From Paramacrobiotus metropolitanus (Eukaryota > Tardigrada > Eutardigrada > Parachela > Macrobiotidae): 64,000 nucleotides of DNA. The stretch is from NCBI RefSeq assembly GCF_019649055.1, contig NW_026570273.1:310001-374000 (forward strand), read 5' to 3'. Below, one piece after another: positions 37,922 to 47,717 of this stretch (position 1 is the first letter of the stretch; every line of letters begins with the position of its first letter). The position numbers and the translations under genes are program-made. Below the pieces are notes generated by a model. That model searched no databases. It saw nothing but the letters and a program-made list of their open reading frames with translations, and was not told the origin of the DNA.

Positions 37922-39637
37922 ATGGAAATTTTTGATCGGGAAATAATTAACCCACAGGATTTCCGTTTTGTTAATTCAAAGATCATCAGCGATCCGACTG
38001 CAACGAAATTAGTATCTACAATGACGCTGGTAGCGGATAAGGTCACAATCCAACACGGCCACAACAACCAGGAATTTCGCCAGCGTCAGAAGGGCGGACA
38101 CGGGGCTGTATGGACGTTCGTAAAGTTTTGGATGCTGTTGTTACAAACATTCGGCTATTTCGCCTATCCCTTCGAAAACCATTTACGCGGGGGTATTCTC
38201 CGCTGTGTGACGTACGCTTGGACTGCGTTCATTGTGTGCATCAGCGCAATGCGCATTTATGATGATATTCATTTCTATGCCGTCGCCGGCTCTTTCTCCA
38301 ATATACCGAACTGGTTTACCTTTGTGACGATGCACATGCTTTTGGTGGTCGAACGGGTTTCAGACTTGGCATGCATGGTACTCATGTGGATATCCAGTCG
38401 TACACTTCTTCAACTGATAATAACGCTGGATAAGAACTACAGCGCCCACTTAACACGAAAGGTCATCTTGGCGTTCGTTATCGGAATATTCGTATTCGCC
38501 ACAGCTGTTGCTTCCAAAAACGTTTACTGGATTTGGCAAAATGAAGGAGACCGCAGTGTGGCTTATTATCAAGAGAACTATTTTCACAGCATGTCGGATT
38601 CATTTGCTACATGGATTGTGTACGCTTACGCGACTAATCATACGATAACTATTGGTCGTGAGATCCTGCTGGGTTTCATGCTATTCGTGATTGCGCTAAC
38701 CAGCTACATAGTTCATGATACCGCGCATAACAGCCGTATGCAAGTAAAACGCTGCCGCACCGTGGAGATTGCCGACTATTTACAGGAATCCCAGTTGACC
38801 GACATCGTCATCGGCCTGGATCGCTCTTTGACAATTACTGCTGGCATCCGTTGTTGTGCGGCCTTTGCAGGGACCATTTGTCTGACCTTCGACTCGAGCA
38901 CATACTCTTCCGATGGTCAACGGCCCCCCATGGAGGTAGTGATTGGTCTAATTACACATATCACTTCCTTTTGCCTGCTGACAATCGTCTGTGTGATCTC
39001 AACCGAGCAGGTAAAGCGGAAATTGCTGGTGTTGTATGCTGAATCCGTTTATTGTTTATCAGTCCAGAAGAATGACCTTTTGCGTTAAATCTAAAGATTT
39101 TAATTGTTCTGGTTTGTAGGGTGCGAAATTAGCGGAAGTGGCTGAAACGTGCCTGCGCGTCGGAGAGAAGAAATGGACATCCAACGACTGGATTGCCGTA
39201 TATCTGGATGGCAACCGCCGCGATCCACTTTGTTTTACTCTGGCCGGAATCGTCATTACGCGTGAAAGCGCTTTCCAGGTATGGGTCGTAAAACTTATAA
39301 AACCTACAAGCTTGTACATAGGTTTTATAAGCGTTAACTTAAGCTAACGCTCCAAGAAATTCGTCAAGTAGTCACAAAGTCATGCTATATATTGCAAAAT
39401 TTTCAACCATCTGGAATCGCAGCTTTTGCGGCTTTAGCCAGCACTCTGCTGGTATTCGCGGAACTTGCAAGCGGAAACAAAGCCGCAGCCTGTGGAACAA
39501 AAATGTTGAACACTACACAGGTCTGTACCAAACCTACTTTTTTATTAGAGTTTTTGATAATTTTAAGAGAACTATACGTTTCACTCACCATCAGTCATGT
39601 AAGTGAGTCTGTTGTGTTTGTGTTGCAGGTTGCTTAA
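37922..39637 (+). CDS. Gustatory-receptor-like multi-pass receptor, copy 13
   Basis: Exon 1 is 37922-39010 (363 codons; N-terminus about 35 residues longer than in paralogues), exon 2 is 39120-39278 (53), exon 3 ends at 39520 (NTTQ) and exon 4 is 39629-39637 (Val-Ala-stop). Exon 4 gives the clearest example of the third phase-0 intron near the C-terminus. Core motifs are present: FGYFAYPF, NWFTFVTMHM, GREILLGFML, SSDGQRPP, STEQ, CFTLAGIVITRESAFQ, AALASTLLVFAELASG. The weak point is the start of exon 3: an AG lies at 39424-39425 but it leaves phase 1. A phase-0 acceptor would have to be the poor one at 39378-39379, adding about 14 residues. So the gene may be freshly damaged. Confidence 0.6.
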
Positions 39638-39800
39638 ATTGTTCGACACTTTTGGTAGCTGTATGTCACGATCGAAACAGCGCGCATATTACTGAAGGAA
39701 AGTCCACATATTTTGGACTACTAAGTGCAGTGAACTACTATGTACAGTGAACTACTATGTACAGTTGAATACTCGTATATTTGATATGGTACAGCAATAG

Positions 39801-39816
39801 CCGATAGCGCTATCGG
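39801..39816. repeat. 16-bp perfect palindrome CCGATAGCGCTATCGG
   Basis: Self-complementary without a loop, 160 bp past receptor copy 13. Just before it, at about 39728-39764, a 17-base word (AGTGAACTACTATGTAC) is repeated in tandem. It could be a factor-binding palindrome or chance; no function can be assigned. Confidence 0.6.
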
Positions 39817-40326
39817 TTATCGGTTTAACGATATTAAATTTTATGAAGTCCGATACGGTTCAGCAGCCTTATCATGATTGTCAAATAAAATGTTTATTGG
39901 GAAATAAGTCAGTTTTAAATTTATTCTTTACGGCTACCACATACTCCGGTTTAATATGTGGTTCTGTTCGTCGGTCGTCCTTTGCAATTGCATGGATGTG
40001 AAGCGGAAAGTATTTCCTTCGCAGCTCTTGGCTTGTTTCCAACGATACTATCTCGCATATCATCTGGCAAAAGAATCACGGTGGTGAAATGTTAGTTTAT
40101 TACGGGTTGCGTGCATGAACCATAACATTTTAGACGGTGTATAGCCAGTGTTAAATGTAAGTGGATTCGTGATTCGTTCGACCTTTCACGGTAGACCTGA
40201 ACGTGCCTGTTTTTGGAAAGCGATTACAACGGCATAATTTCGGATCTAGTAAGTAGGGATCTTTCAATTGCACAGAAAAAAAGTGACTCACGGGTTGCCA
40301 TAGCAAGGTGTGCCCAAAGGTTCTGC

Positions 40327-40395
40327 AATGTTTAATACAGTAGATGCCGCAGTTTGGATAAAATCCAAACTGCGGCATCTACTGTATTAAACATT
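40327..40395. repeat. Perfect 33-bp palindrome with 3-base centre
   Basis: Left arm 40327-40359, centre AAA, right arm 40363-40395, with no mismatch between the arms. The surrounding sequence (40290-40420) is related to 50990-51110, where the palindrome is absent and only the right-hand part (CATCTACTGTATT) is found. So the left arm arose here by inverted duplication after the two blocks separated. Perfect arms mean it is young or under correction. Confidence 0.9.
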
Positions 40396-40484
40396 TCTTC
40401 TACAGCAAGTAATTCATTTAAATTACGAGAATATATTTGCATAGGAATACGAAATACAAAAATTCGCAGAGTGTATCCATTATT

Positions 40485-40762
40485 AAATTATCCCTTTTAT
40501 AAATTATCCCTTTCATAAAATCAATTATATAAATTAGTCTTTTATATAAATTAATCAATCTTTTATAAAATCAATTATATAAATTATCCCTTTTATAAAG
40601 TCAAACCGAAAAAAGTATAAAATTTTCAAAATTAAACAAAAAAAATTTTCCAATAGCCTAAACACCCAAAGGTTTTCACCTTAGGGTTAAAGTCTCCTTT
40701 AATGGAGCTGAGTTTGGCTACTGTACTCTGTAGTTGCTATATTAATAATAATAATAATAATG
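40485..40762. repeat. AT-rich tandem repeat and AAT microsatellite
   Basis: Irregular tandem words of the type TATAAATTATCCCTTT and ATAAAATCAATTATATAAATT at about 40485-40605. A short (AAT)n run lies at about 40742-40760. Non-coding. Confidence 0.6.
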
Positions 40763-40794
40763 ATAACTCGCTTCGTTTATTCGCTGTCATCTAT

Positions 40795-41035
40795 GATCAA
40801 ACGCAGAACTCTTTTACATGCAAGGGAGGCAACAATTACGTGACAATTTATTTTAGGCGTGATTAGCTTCGGATAAACGCACTGGCACAAACGCGAATCA
40901 ACTCTTTCACGCAAAAACCTAACATTGCCAGTAACAACAAAGAGGAGAAGCGGCAGCAACGTACGGTGAAGGTTATTGCGTATGGATTCAGCAAACAGAA
41001 TGGGTGTTATTCTCAGTAAAATGTAGTTCACATCT
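40795..41035 (+). promoter_or_regulatory. Conserved block upstream of GPCR copy (A)
   Basis: Similar to 44560-44745 and 51352-51575. Shared words include GCAGAACTCTTTTACA.GCAAG, CGCACTGGCACAAACGC and ATTCTCAGTA. It lies about 336 bp before the start of the broken GPCR, against 324 and 312 bp for the other two. The frames inside are short and not conserved, so this is probably a promoter or an untranslated first exon carried along with each duplicated gene. Confidence 0.5.
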
Positions 41036-41130
41036 GTGGAAAACTACTAGATATTGTTGCCTGTTGGCAGCCGGTTTAGCTGCACCCTAATAGACCCGAT
41101 ATATACGGTATAATTAACATTAGCGCACAA

Positions 41131-42425
41131 TGCCGGATTTGAAAAAAACGTCTCCAGCACAGCTACTGCCCATGCGACTGCCCGTATTGCATGGCTCGAT
41201 CACCTATTACCCGTTGAACTTCCACTAGAAACCATATACTCGTACATCGTAGCCGTTGTCAGCCTGTTTCATTCCAGCGAAAGGCTGCGGACTCCTTAAG
41301 GACAATGGCCCGGTACACAGCGTTAAAAATGGGATACATACACTAAAACGTTCGCTATCGCCCACTCCGAATCACTTTTTTGTAATACTTTGTATCATAT
41401 TAAAGCTACATGATTTGTATACATTGTTCTGGAAACCGTTTGCGCGCGCAACATCCGGTTGCCGAGATATGGCGTACTAAAATGGGCGAAAAGTTTAAAT
41501 GCATTGTTGTGCACCAAAAGTCTGGTTATTACCCGATCTTCTTGAAACTTTGCTATAAAAAATACTTGGCCAAGAAGTCGAAAGTGAACCAATATCAGAT
41601 CCATAGCATGTGTTTCCGATTTTAAAATGAATTTTAAAAATTTAAAAATTTATTTAAAAATTATGGGAAAGTGCTACGAGCCTGAAATTGGTTCACTTTC
41701 GACTTCTTGGCCATGTGTCTTTTATAGCAAAGTTTACAGTGATGCGGAGCGCGCGAAAGCGAAAGTTTTAGTGCATGTATCCCATTTTTGACATCATGTA
41801 CCGGGCCATTTCCCTTAAGATAATCAGCTAATCACCATTCTGTTGTATAAATTTATTTCAAACTAGTACAAGTAAAAAAACAACAATAACAAGAAACAAC
41901 AATTCTTGCAGTTTTCTTTATTCCTCCAGTATTCTTCTTGCACTTGCCCTTTAAAAACTTAGACTCAAATACCCAAGTTGAAGTTGAAGTGCTCCACGAT
42001 CGTCAACATGGAGATCTCGAGGCACGCACTGGAAACCAGCGTGGGCTGGTGCGCCGTGCGGATTCTGTACGTATGGGTTGGTGGTCCCCTCGCAGCTTCT
42101 CGCACATTTTGCTGGCGCTCAGCCGCATTTGGGCGGTGACCTTTCCCATCTCCTGTCGTTAGCATGACAGCATCACACAAACCGCGTTGCATTTGTTTCA
42201 CGTATCCTCATGCAAATAGGGGCATGCACTACCTGTCTGCCACATTTTGTTCGGACCATGACCGAAAGTATGTGGAATTTCAGTGCATGTGTATTATTTG
42301 TTTTTCTCTTCCATTCGATATATTTTCATGGGCCCACGGCCAGTGTAATTATCGTGTTTGGATTGGTGCCATATGCGCTCGTACTGCGGTGAATAGCGCG
42401 CTTAACATTTGTTCTCCTGCTAATA
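41131..42425 (+). pseudogene. Class A-like GPCR pseudogene split by a MITE
   Basis: The first part (41131-41295) matches the N-terminus and TM1 of the two intact GPCRs (ARIAWLDHLL, VAVVSLF, SSERLRT) but with frame breaks. Then a 515-bp MITE intervenes. Similarity resumes at about 41984 (NMEI, then ETS-VGWCAVR) and runs through ALSRIWAVTFPI to VPYALVLR near 42395. Part of TM2 is missing and further frameshifts are present. The second exon (TM6-TM7) is not found downstream. Clearly dead. Confidence 0.85.
41300..41814. mobile_element. 515-bp TTAA-flanked MITE
   Basis: Flanked by TTAA at 41296-41299 and 41815-41818. Ends are long imperfect inverted repeats (about 80 bp: GGACAATGGCCCGGTAC on the left, its complement with two changes on the right). 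A second, inner inverted repeat (CTTGGCCAAGAAGTCGAAAG and its complement) lies near 41565-41720. No transposase. TTAA duplication points to a piggyBac- or Kolobok-type non-autonomous element. It splits the GPCR pseudogene after SSERLRT. Confidence 0.8.
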
Positions 42426-43430
42426 AAGATTACAGTTACTCGATATAATTATGACCATCCACGAGCAGTTATTTGCCAGAAACGCACGAAGACGTCCTGC
42501 AAACTAAAACAACGGTGCGATTACTTACACTATCAATGCTGCATTGATGTCGTACTGCGTAGCAGTAGCAGGATTTCGTTACTGCGCCGTTCCCTGTTTT
42601 CTTATAAGTTATACAAGCCCTTTTTAGACATTAGATACCGTTCTTCCAGAAAGTTACCAGCACAAGGAGAATTACAGTCATGGAGGCTTTGCGATACAGA
42701 GTGCTTATCACATAAATCCTAATTCACCTGTTTACAAAGCAAATAGCTGTCTGCTGCGCCACACCGTTTCTTGATGCCGTCCAAACCCTGCTACGCTTGC
42801 CGTGTCATAGACAGGCGATAATTAGGCTAGCCGAACATGCGTGAATGATCAAATTGCTACGGGATGTGGACATGAATCGTGATCTTTTCAGCGGGGTAGA
42901 ACGGATGTAAAACGTATGCCCATTTGTTACACGATATGCGACCACATTGAAGTAAACGTCCTCTCTACCGAATAAGCTTTGCTTCTTTGTTCCTGATAAT
43001 CGATGGGATAATTTCGGATTTTCAAAAACACTCATCTTTCAAATGTAGGGCAAAAAATGGTTAAGTACAGAGCACATCATATTTTATATAAACTGTCTGC
43101 TGTTATATTGTTTACAGTTCGGGTTAATCAAAATTTTGCCTTGTGGTAACATCGTATGACTGGGCGAATAGTGCACGTGCGGTTCCGTAATAATCTCTTA
43201 CGTTATTAGGATTGAAATTATTATTATTGTCGTTTGCTTTAGTATTATTGTCGTTTGCATCTGTCATCTACTACAGTTAACCGCAAACTCGCATTTCGTA
43301 CGAATAACTGATTTCTTCTGAATTTCATCATATCCGGCACACTGTAATAAGACAAGTTGTGACTACGGGGCTTTATTTACTGTACATGTCCAACATCATA
43401 TACTGAAAAACCTTAAGAAAATATCACTTA
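42426..43430. other. Duplicated non-coding block, related to 54.6-55.16 kb
   Basis: About 42540-43050 aligns along its length with 54660-55170 (shared GGCTGTCTGCTG.GC.ACA, TACGGGATG.G.AC, ATAATTTCGGATTTT.). In this copy the minus strand has a 76-codon frame (42805-43035, MSVFENPKLSHRL). The other copy has the same frame with in-frame stops (MSASKNPKLFLRL, stop). It may be an exon of an unrecognised minus-strand gene or simply co-duplicated spacer. Confidence 0.5.
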
Positions 43431-43799
43431 TTACTCAGCATCTACTGACCCATGCGGTCTAATCACAGAGAACATTTTATCTAAATTTGCGCCTTTCGGT
43501 GCCGTTCCCAAGATAGATGCCGCATTGCCTCGTTGGATTTCGATTCTGATCCGCTGGCGCAGGAATTCCGTGGCCCGCTTATCGCCGGTTTCCTGTTGAA
43601 TCTTCTCTCCCACCACTGTCATCATGCGGATAGCTTCCGGTTCACGCGGTCCGACCGTCTCAAATCCCAGAGCGCTGAAAAGGTAGTCTTGGGAGATGTC
43701 TCGGTATTTTTCCACCCTGCTTTGCTCGGCCTGCGCTGCCGCCGCTCCCGCTCGTGTGGACTTTGCTAAAATGTGCGATATGCCCCCTTGTGTTATCAA
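43431..43799 (-). pseudogene. Retroelement ORF fragment (C-terminal part)
   Basis: A 122-codon frame containing AAAAQAEQSRVEKYRDISQ, then ETVGPREPEA and, near the end, IEIQRGNAASILGT. The combination of a Lys/Glu-rich YRD segment, an ET-G-PEA segment and a terminal QRGNA(A)S-LGT is one I know from the far C-terminus of reverse-transcriptase polyproteins of invertebrate retrotransposons. No reverse-transcriptase domain is next to it, so it is a truncated remnant. Identification is by memory of the motif and should be searched. Confidence 0.5.
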
Positions 43800-44559
43800 G
43801 TTGTAAGTGGTAACAGCACATATCGGTAAAAAAGTAAATCAGGAATGAGCAAGGTTATAAAAAAAGGAAAACACGTGATGGGAAGGTCCTTCATATCTTA
43901 AGGACTTGTATTGGAACTGCTCGCTGCTCGCTCGCTAACTGATTTGAATTGCATTGCAGAAATTAAGGCGTTCTGCATACAATCGGTAAACGATTAGTTT
44001 CGCTGGAGTTGTCGACACCGTCGTTTTGCCCATCACAATTTCCATGACACACCAATGCAGTCTCCAGAGGAGCATTTAAACATGAAATCTGGACCAGTTT
44101 CGTTTTTACAGAAATCGAAATCTCCATCATCTCATCCATCACGACAGTCATTATCCGAATTGCACTTCCAGGAATTCTATTCCATTGACTGTTGTTGCAG
44201 CGGAATTCCGTTGAATTGCACGTGACATCGTTGATTGGCTCACCAAATACTATAACATGTGTAATCTTTGAGGCAATTTGTAAAATTATCTAAACAAAGA
44301 TATCACAGCGAGTACTTTGTAATTAATTTTTCTTATTCAAATCTCCCGGAACGTTGTAACGACGGATGTTTTTCAAGAAAAACGGAACGTCGGATGTTTT
44401 TCAAGAAAAACGGAAAAACAGTTGCAAAACTTAATTATAAGCGACTAAGCTGCGCTCCGGTCTGCCAGTGCACGCCAAAGTGCATTTTCCTAGTTTTTCT
44501 TATTCAAATCTCCCGGAACGTTGTAACGATATATACGTTGGCGTCGGTGAGAAGAATTT
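43800..44559. other. Spacer with a direct repeat
   Basis: About 36 bases reading TTTTTCTTATTCAAATCTCC and on through GTTGTAACGA occur at about 44326-44361 and again at about 44494-44529. Between them GGATGTTTTTCAAGAAAAAC is repeated in tandem. No gene recognised. Confidence 0.5.
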
Positions 44560-44745
44560 TACGCAGCCTGAGGAACAACAATTACGGGGAGCAGTTTATT
44601 CCTGGCGTAATTGGCTTCCGGGTGACCGCACTACCACTATTGCGTTTGCGCTAACTCATTCAACGCAAATGCAGAAAATTGTCCATTTACGGCAAAGAAG
44701 AGAAGGCACAATGGCGTTCCACGAAAAGGTTAGCGCACGCTCCTG
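44560..44745 (+). promoter_or_regulatory. Conserved block upstream of GPCR copy (B)
   Basis: Second copy of the block described for 40795-41035, ending about 140 bp before the GPCR start. Here the sequence is more diverged (CAACAATTACGGGGAGCAG, GGCGTAATTGGCTTCCGG). Same distance to the gene in all three copies. Confidence 0.45.
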
Positions 44746-44883
44746 TTTGCAGATGGAATAGCATTGAAAGTCCGCTGTAGTCAGCATCCTGCGCACATCA
44801 GATATTTGATGGACCCATCCACGACAGTAGTGTGTCTTTTGGCGGCAAGCATCGTGGTACTGGAAAGTTTTTAGCAGTGAACT

Positions 44884-45958
44884 ATGCTTAATACGACGGC
44901 GAACAACTTCACCAACGCAACCGCTGTCCATGTGGCTGCCCGTACTGGATGGCTCGATCACCTTTTGACCGTTCTGGTTCCCCTAGAAACCATCTATCTC
45001 GTAGCCGTCGTCAGCTTGTTTCTGTGTAGTGAACGATTGCGAACGTCCTACAACATCTACCTCATCAACATGCTGCTGTGCCATATAGCGGCGTTTACGG
45101 TGAAGTGCGCCACGATCTTCAACATGCAGATCACCGGCCATTCAAGGGAAACCAGCGTAGGCTGGTGCGCCGTGCGCATTTTATATCTGTGGGTCGTTGA
45201 TCCTCTCGGCGCTTCCGGACATGTGCTGCTGGCAATCAGCCGCATCTGGGCGGTGACCTTTCCCATAGCCTACCGCGAGCACCACACGAAACGCGTGGCA
45301 ATTCTAGCGTGTGTTCTTATGTTTATAACTGTTTGCGCAACTCGTTTGCCACATTTTGTACTGGCCATCACCGAACGTGCCGGCGAAAAGGGGAAAGTGT
45401 GCGTCATCCCGGTGCATGTGTACTCCATGTTTTTTTCTGTTATTCGACATATCTCTATGGCCAGTCTGGTCATTGTATTTGGATCGGTGCCATATGTGCT
45501 TGTATTACGGCAGATGAAACGGCACAGCATCAATGCGTGCTCTCCTGGTAAGAATTTGCTTGCGCGTACACAGATCTGGACAAACATTACAACTATTGCT
45601 GACAGACAACAGTGCTACAGATATTGCACGCTTCTAAGTGTTTGATTTTGTCGTAGAACTGCACGGTAACCGCCAGCAACCCTCATACCACACCGGCAAA
45701 AATGCCGTTTTCTGTATCTCTTCAATCATCAGCGTTGTTGTTTGGGGGTTTGCATTAGTTACCGGATTTTTCTTTCCGAGCTGGCGATTATTAACGGATA
45801 TCAGTCGGTTATTTGGCAATCTTAACTGCATCCTGAACGCTACCGTCTTCGTCTGCTGCGCTCCACTAACCAAGGAGATCTTCTTAGCCAAACTCAGAAT
45901 ACACCGTGGAACTGAGCGCCATTCAGCCACTACACAGAAGACTGCAACGTCTTCTTAA
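44884..45958 (+). CDS. Class A-like 7TM receptor (GPCR), copy 1
   Basis: Exon 1 is 44884-45547 and exon 2 is 45657-45958, with one 109-bp phase-1 GT-AG intron, 321 residues. The N-terminus carries N-glycosylation sites (NTT, NFT, NAT). TM1 is at about residues 25-50, TM2 about 58-80 and TM3 about 98-122. TM3 is followed by ISRIWAVTFP, which sits where class A receptors have DRY. TM4 is about 138-158, TM5 about 182-208, TM6 about 235-260 (WGFALVTGFFFPSW) and TM7 about 268-292 (LNATVFVCCAP in place of NPxxY). A Cys in WCAVR and one in KVCVI could form the TM3-loop 2 disulfide. The family is rhodopsin-like but ligand and subfamily cannot be told. Exon lengths match copy 2 exactly (664 and 302 bp). 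Confidence 0.8.
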
Positions 45959-46839
45959 TTTATCCCAGAAGAAGGCTACGTTTACCGGAGCTCATAAAGG
46001 AAGAAAGTTGGTATCACAAATGCTTTGGCAAATCTGTTTGCAAATGCACGATTTCGGCCGCGAGTTGCAGCTGAAACCAGCCAGTTGTACGCTTTTCCAG
46101 GAGACGCCTTTTCTTTTCTTGTTATGCATGGTGAGAGGTCTTGTGCCGCGAGCCGCTTCATGCTTACAAGTCTCAAGGGCTTTTGTTGTGGTGGAATGTG
46201 TGCGGATCGCCGGATAGCACAAAGAAACGTCAAGGTAGATACCACGTCGAACAAGCTTGGAATCCGCACTTTTTCTGGTTGGTAATAAATACTGTGGTAA
46301 AAGAATGATAAGAACAGTTTTCCTTCATGGAATTACACAATGATAAACCACTTGTCCCGGTGAACAAAGAGCGTGTAAACCGCGCGTCGTTGGAAATCAA
46401 CTAGCGCTTAAGCTTTTTAGCGAAACTGTTGTTATTGCTTTGTAAAGGCAAAAACTTCCTACAGTAGTAGCGGTGCCGGTGCGAGTTAAATACACCATCC
46501 TGAACAGGAAAAAAATAAGGGCATGAAAGATAACCCAAATAGACGAACAGTAAAATAAAAAATGAAAACATAACATCATCGGTTTGGTACAATTCACCCG
46601 GCGAAAGCAAACGCAGAACTTAAAGCTTTCTGCACACAGTGCACCGTCCAAGCCATATCGAAACACCAGACGGGATTCTTTTCAACATTAAGAGTTATGG
46701 ACGCGTTCGTGGGACCTACAGAGAGATTTTCCAATTTGTTGAAAAGAGTCTGTTCTCAAAGCATCATTTCCAGTTGGCACAATCGGTCAATCGCGAATCG
46801 CTGATTCATGATTGTTCATATTCCGACTGCAGTAAAATT
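45959..46839. other. Spacer; right part is duplicated receptor upstream sequence
   Basis: 45980-46290 has open frames on both strands (103 and 95 codons) without any recognisable motif; I do not call them. 46480-46620 resembles 37690-37860, the upstream flank of receptor copy 13. Confidence 0.45.
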
Positions 46840-47717
46840 AGTACGAGTATCTTAAGAGTTAAGATTGTGTTGTTAACGGATAAAACCACAATCCAACAGG
46901 ATTGTTGCAATGAGGAACTTAATCAATTTCAAAAGGGCGAACAAAGTGCTATATGGAAGTCCACAAAGTCTTGGACGCTGGTGCCACAAAAATTTGTTTA
47001 CTTCGCGCATCCTGTCGATAACAGCTTCGGCGGGAGGATCGCACGCTGCGTAATGTACGCTTGGATTGCACTTATCGTGTGGATCAGTGAGGCGTGCATT
47101 TACACGGCATATATTTTCATTTTTTCATTCTGTCGCCAGCTTTTTCTCCAGTATACCCAGCAGGTCACCTTTTGTGACGATGCACATGCCATTAGTCGTT
47201 GCCCGTGATTCTGATATGGCATGCATGATACTCGTGTGGATAATCCAGCAATGCACTTTTCAGTCGCTAAATACGCTGAATAAGAAGTACAACGAACTTT
47301 TGTCTTCAAAGAAGCGCAAAAATTAATAAAAGATTTAAATTAGATCAAACCTGAGTGGTGTTTAGCCATTTTGTTCAACAGGCTGCGGCTTTATTTCCGC
47401 TTGCAAGTTCCGCGAATACCAATTGAGTCCTGGTTAAAGTTGCGAAAGCCTGATTAAACCCAGAGTTTATAAATATTGCAATATTTAGCTAACTTTGAGT
47501 ATTCTTGAACCTTCCTGATCGTTTAAGCGCTAGCATGTAATTTTCACTTTTCGTACGTGGAAAGTGCTTTTAAGCGTAACAACGATCCCGCTCAGCGTAA
47601 AACAAAGTTGACCACGGCGTTTGCCATCAAGATATAACGCAATCCAGTCCTTTGTTGTTCATTTGTTCATTTCTTTTCCCGACACGCAGGCATGTTTTTT
47701 CCACCTCCGTCAACTAC
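46840..47717. pseudogene. Rearranged receptor relic (copy 14): exon 1 on +, exons 2-3 on -
   Basis: Plus strand 46860-47326 is related to exon 1 of copy 13 (TDKTTIQQ, FVYFAHPVDN, GRIARCVMYAW, then in another frame MPLVVARDSDMACM, NTLNKKYNELL). It ends after TM2, with frame loss near 47150. Minus strand 47449-47375 is exon 3 (TRTQLVFAELASGNKAAAC then stop). Minus strand about 47717-47558 is a broken exon 2 (WIALYLDGKRRG, LCFTLSGIVVT). Exons 2 and 3 are thus inverted relative to exon 1. All pieces are closest to copy 13, so a duplicate of that gene was inverted in part and decayed. Confidence 0.75.

Noticed and set aside
45906-46285. Overlapping frames of 103 and 95 codons on opposite strands
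   Set aside because: Neither has a motif or a counterpart behind GPCR copy 2; two competing frames argue for chance.
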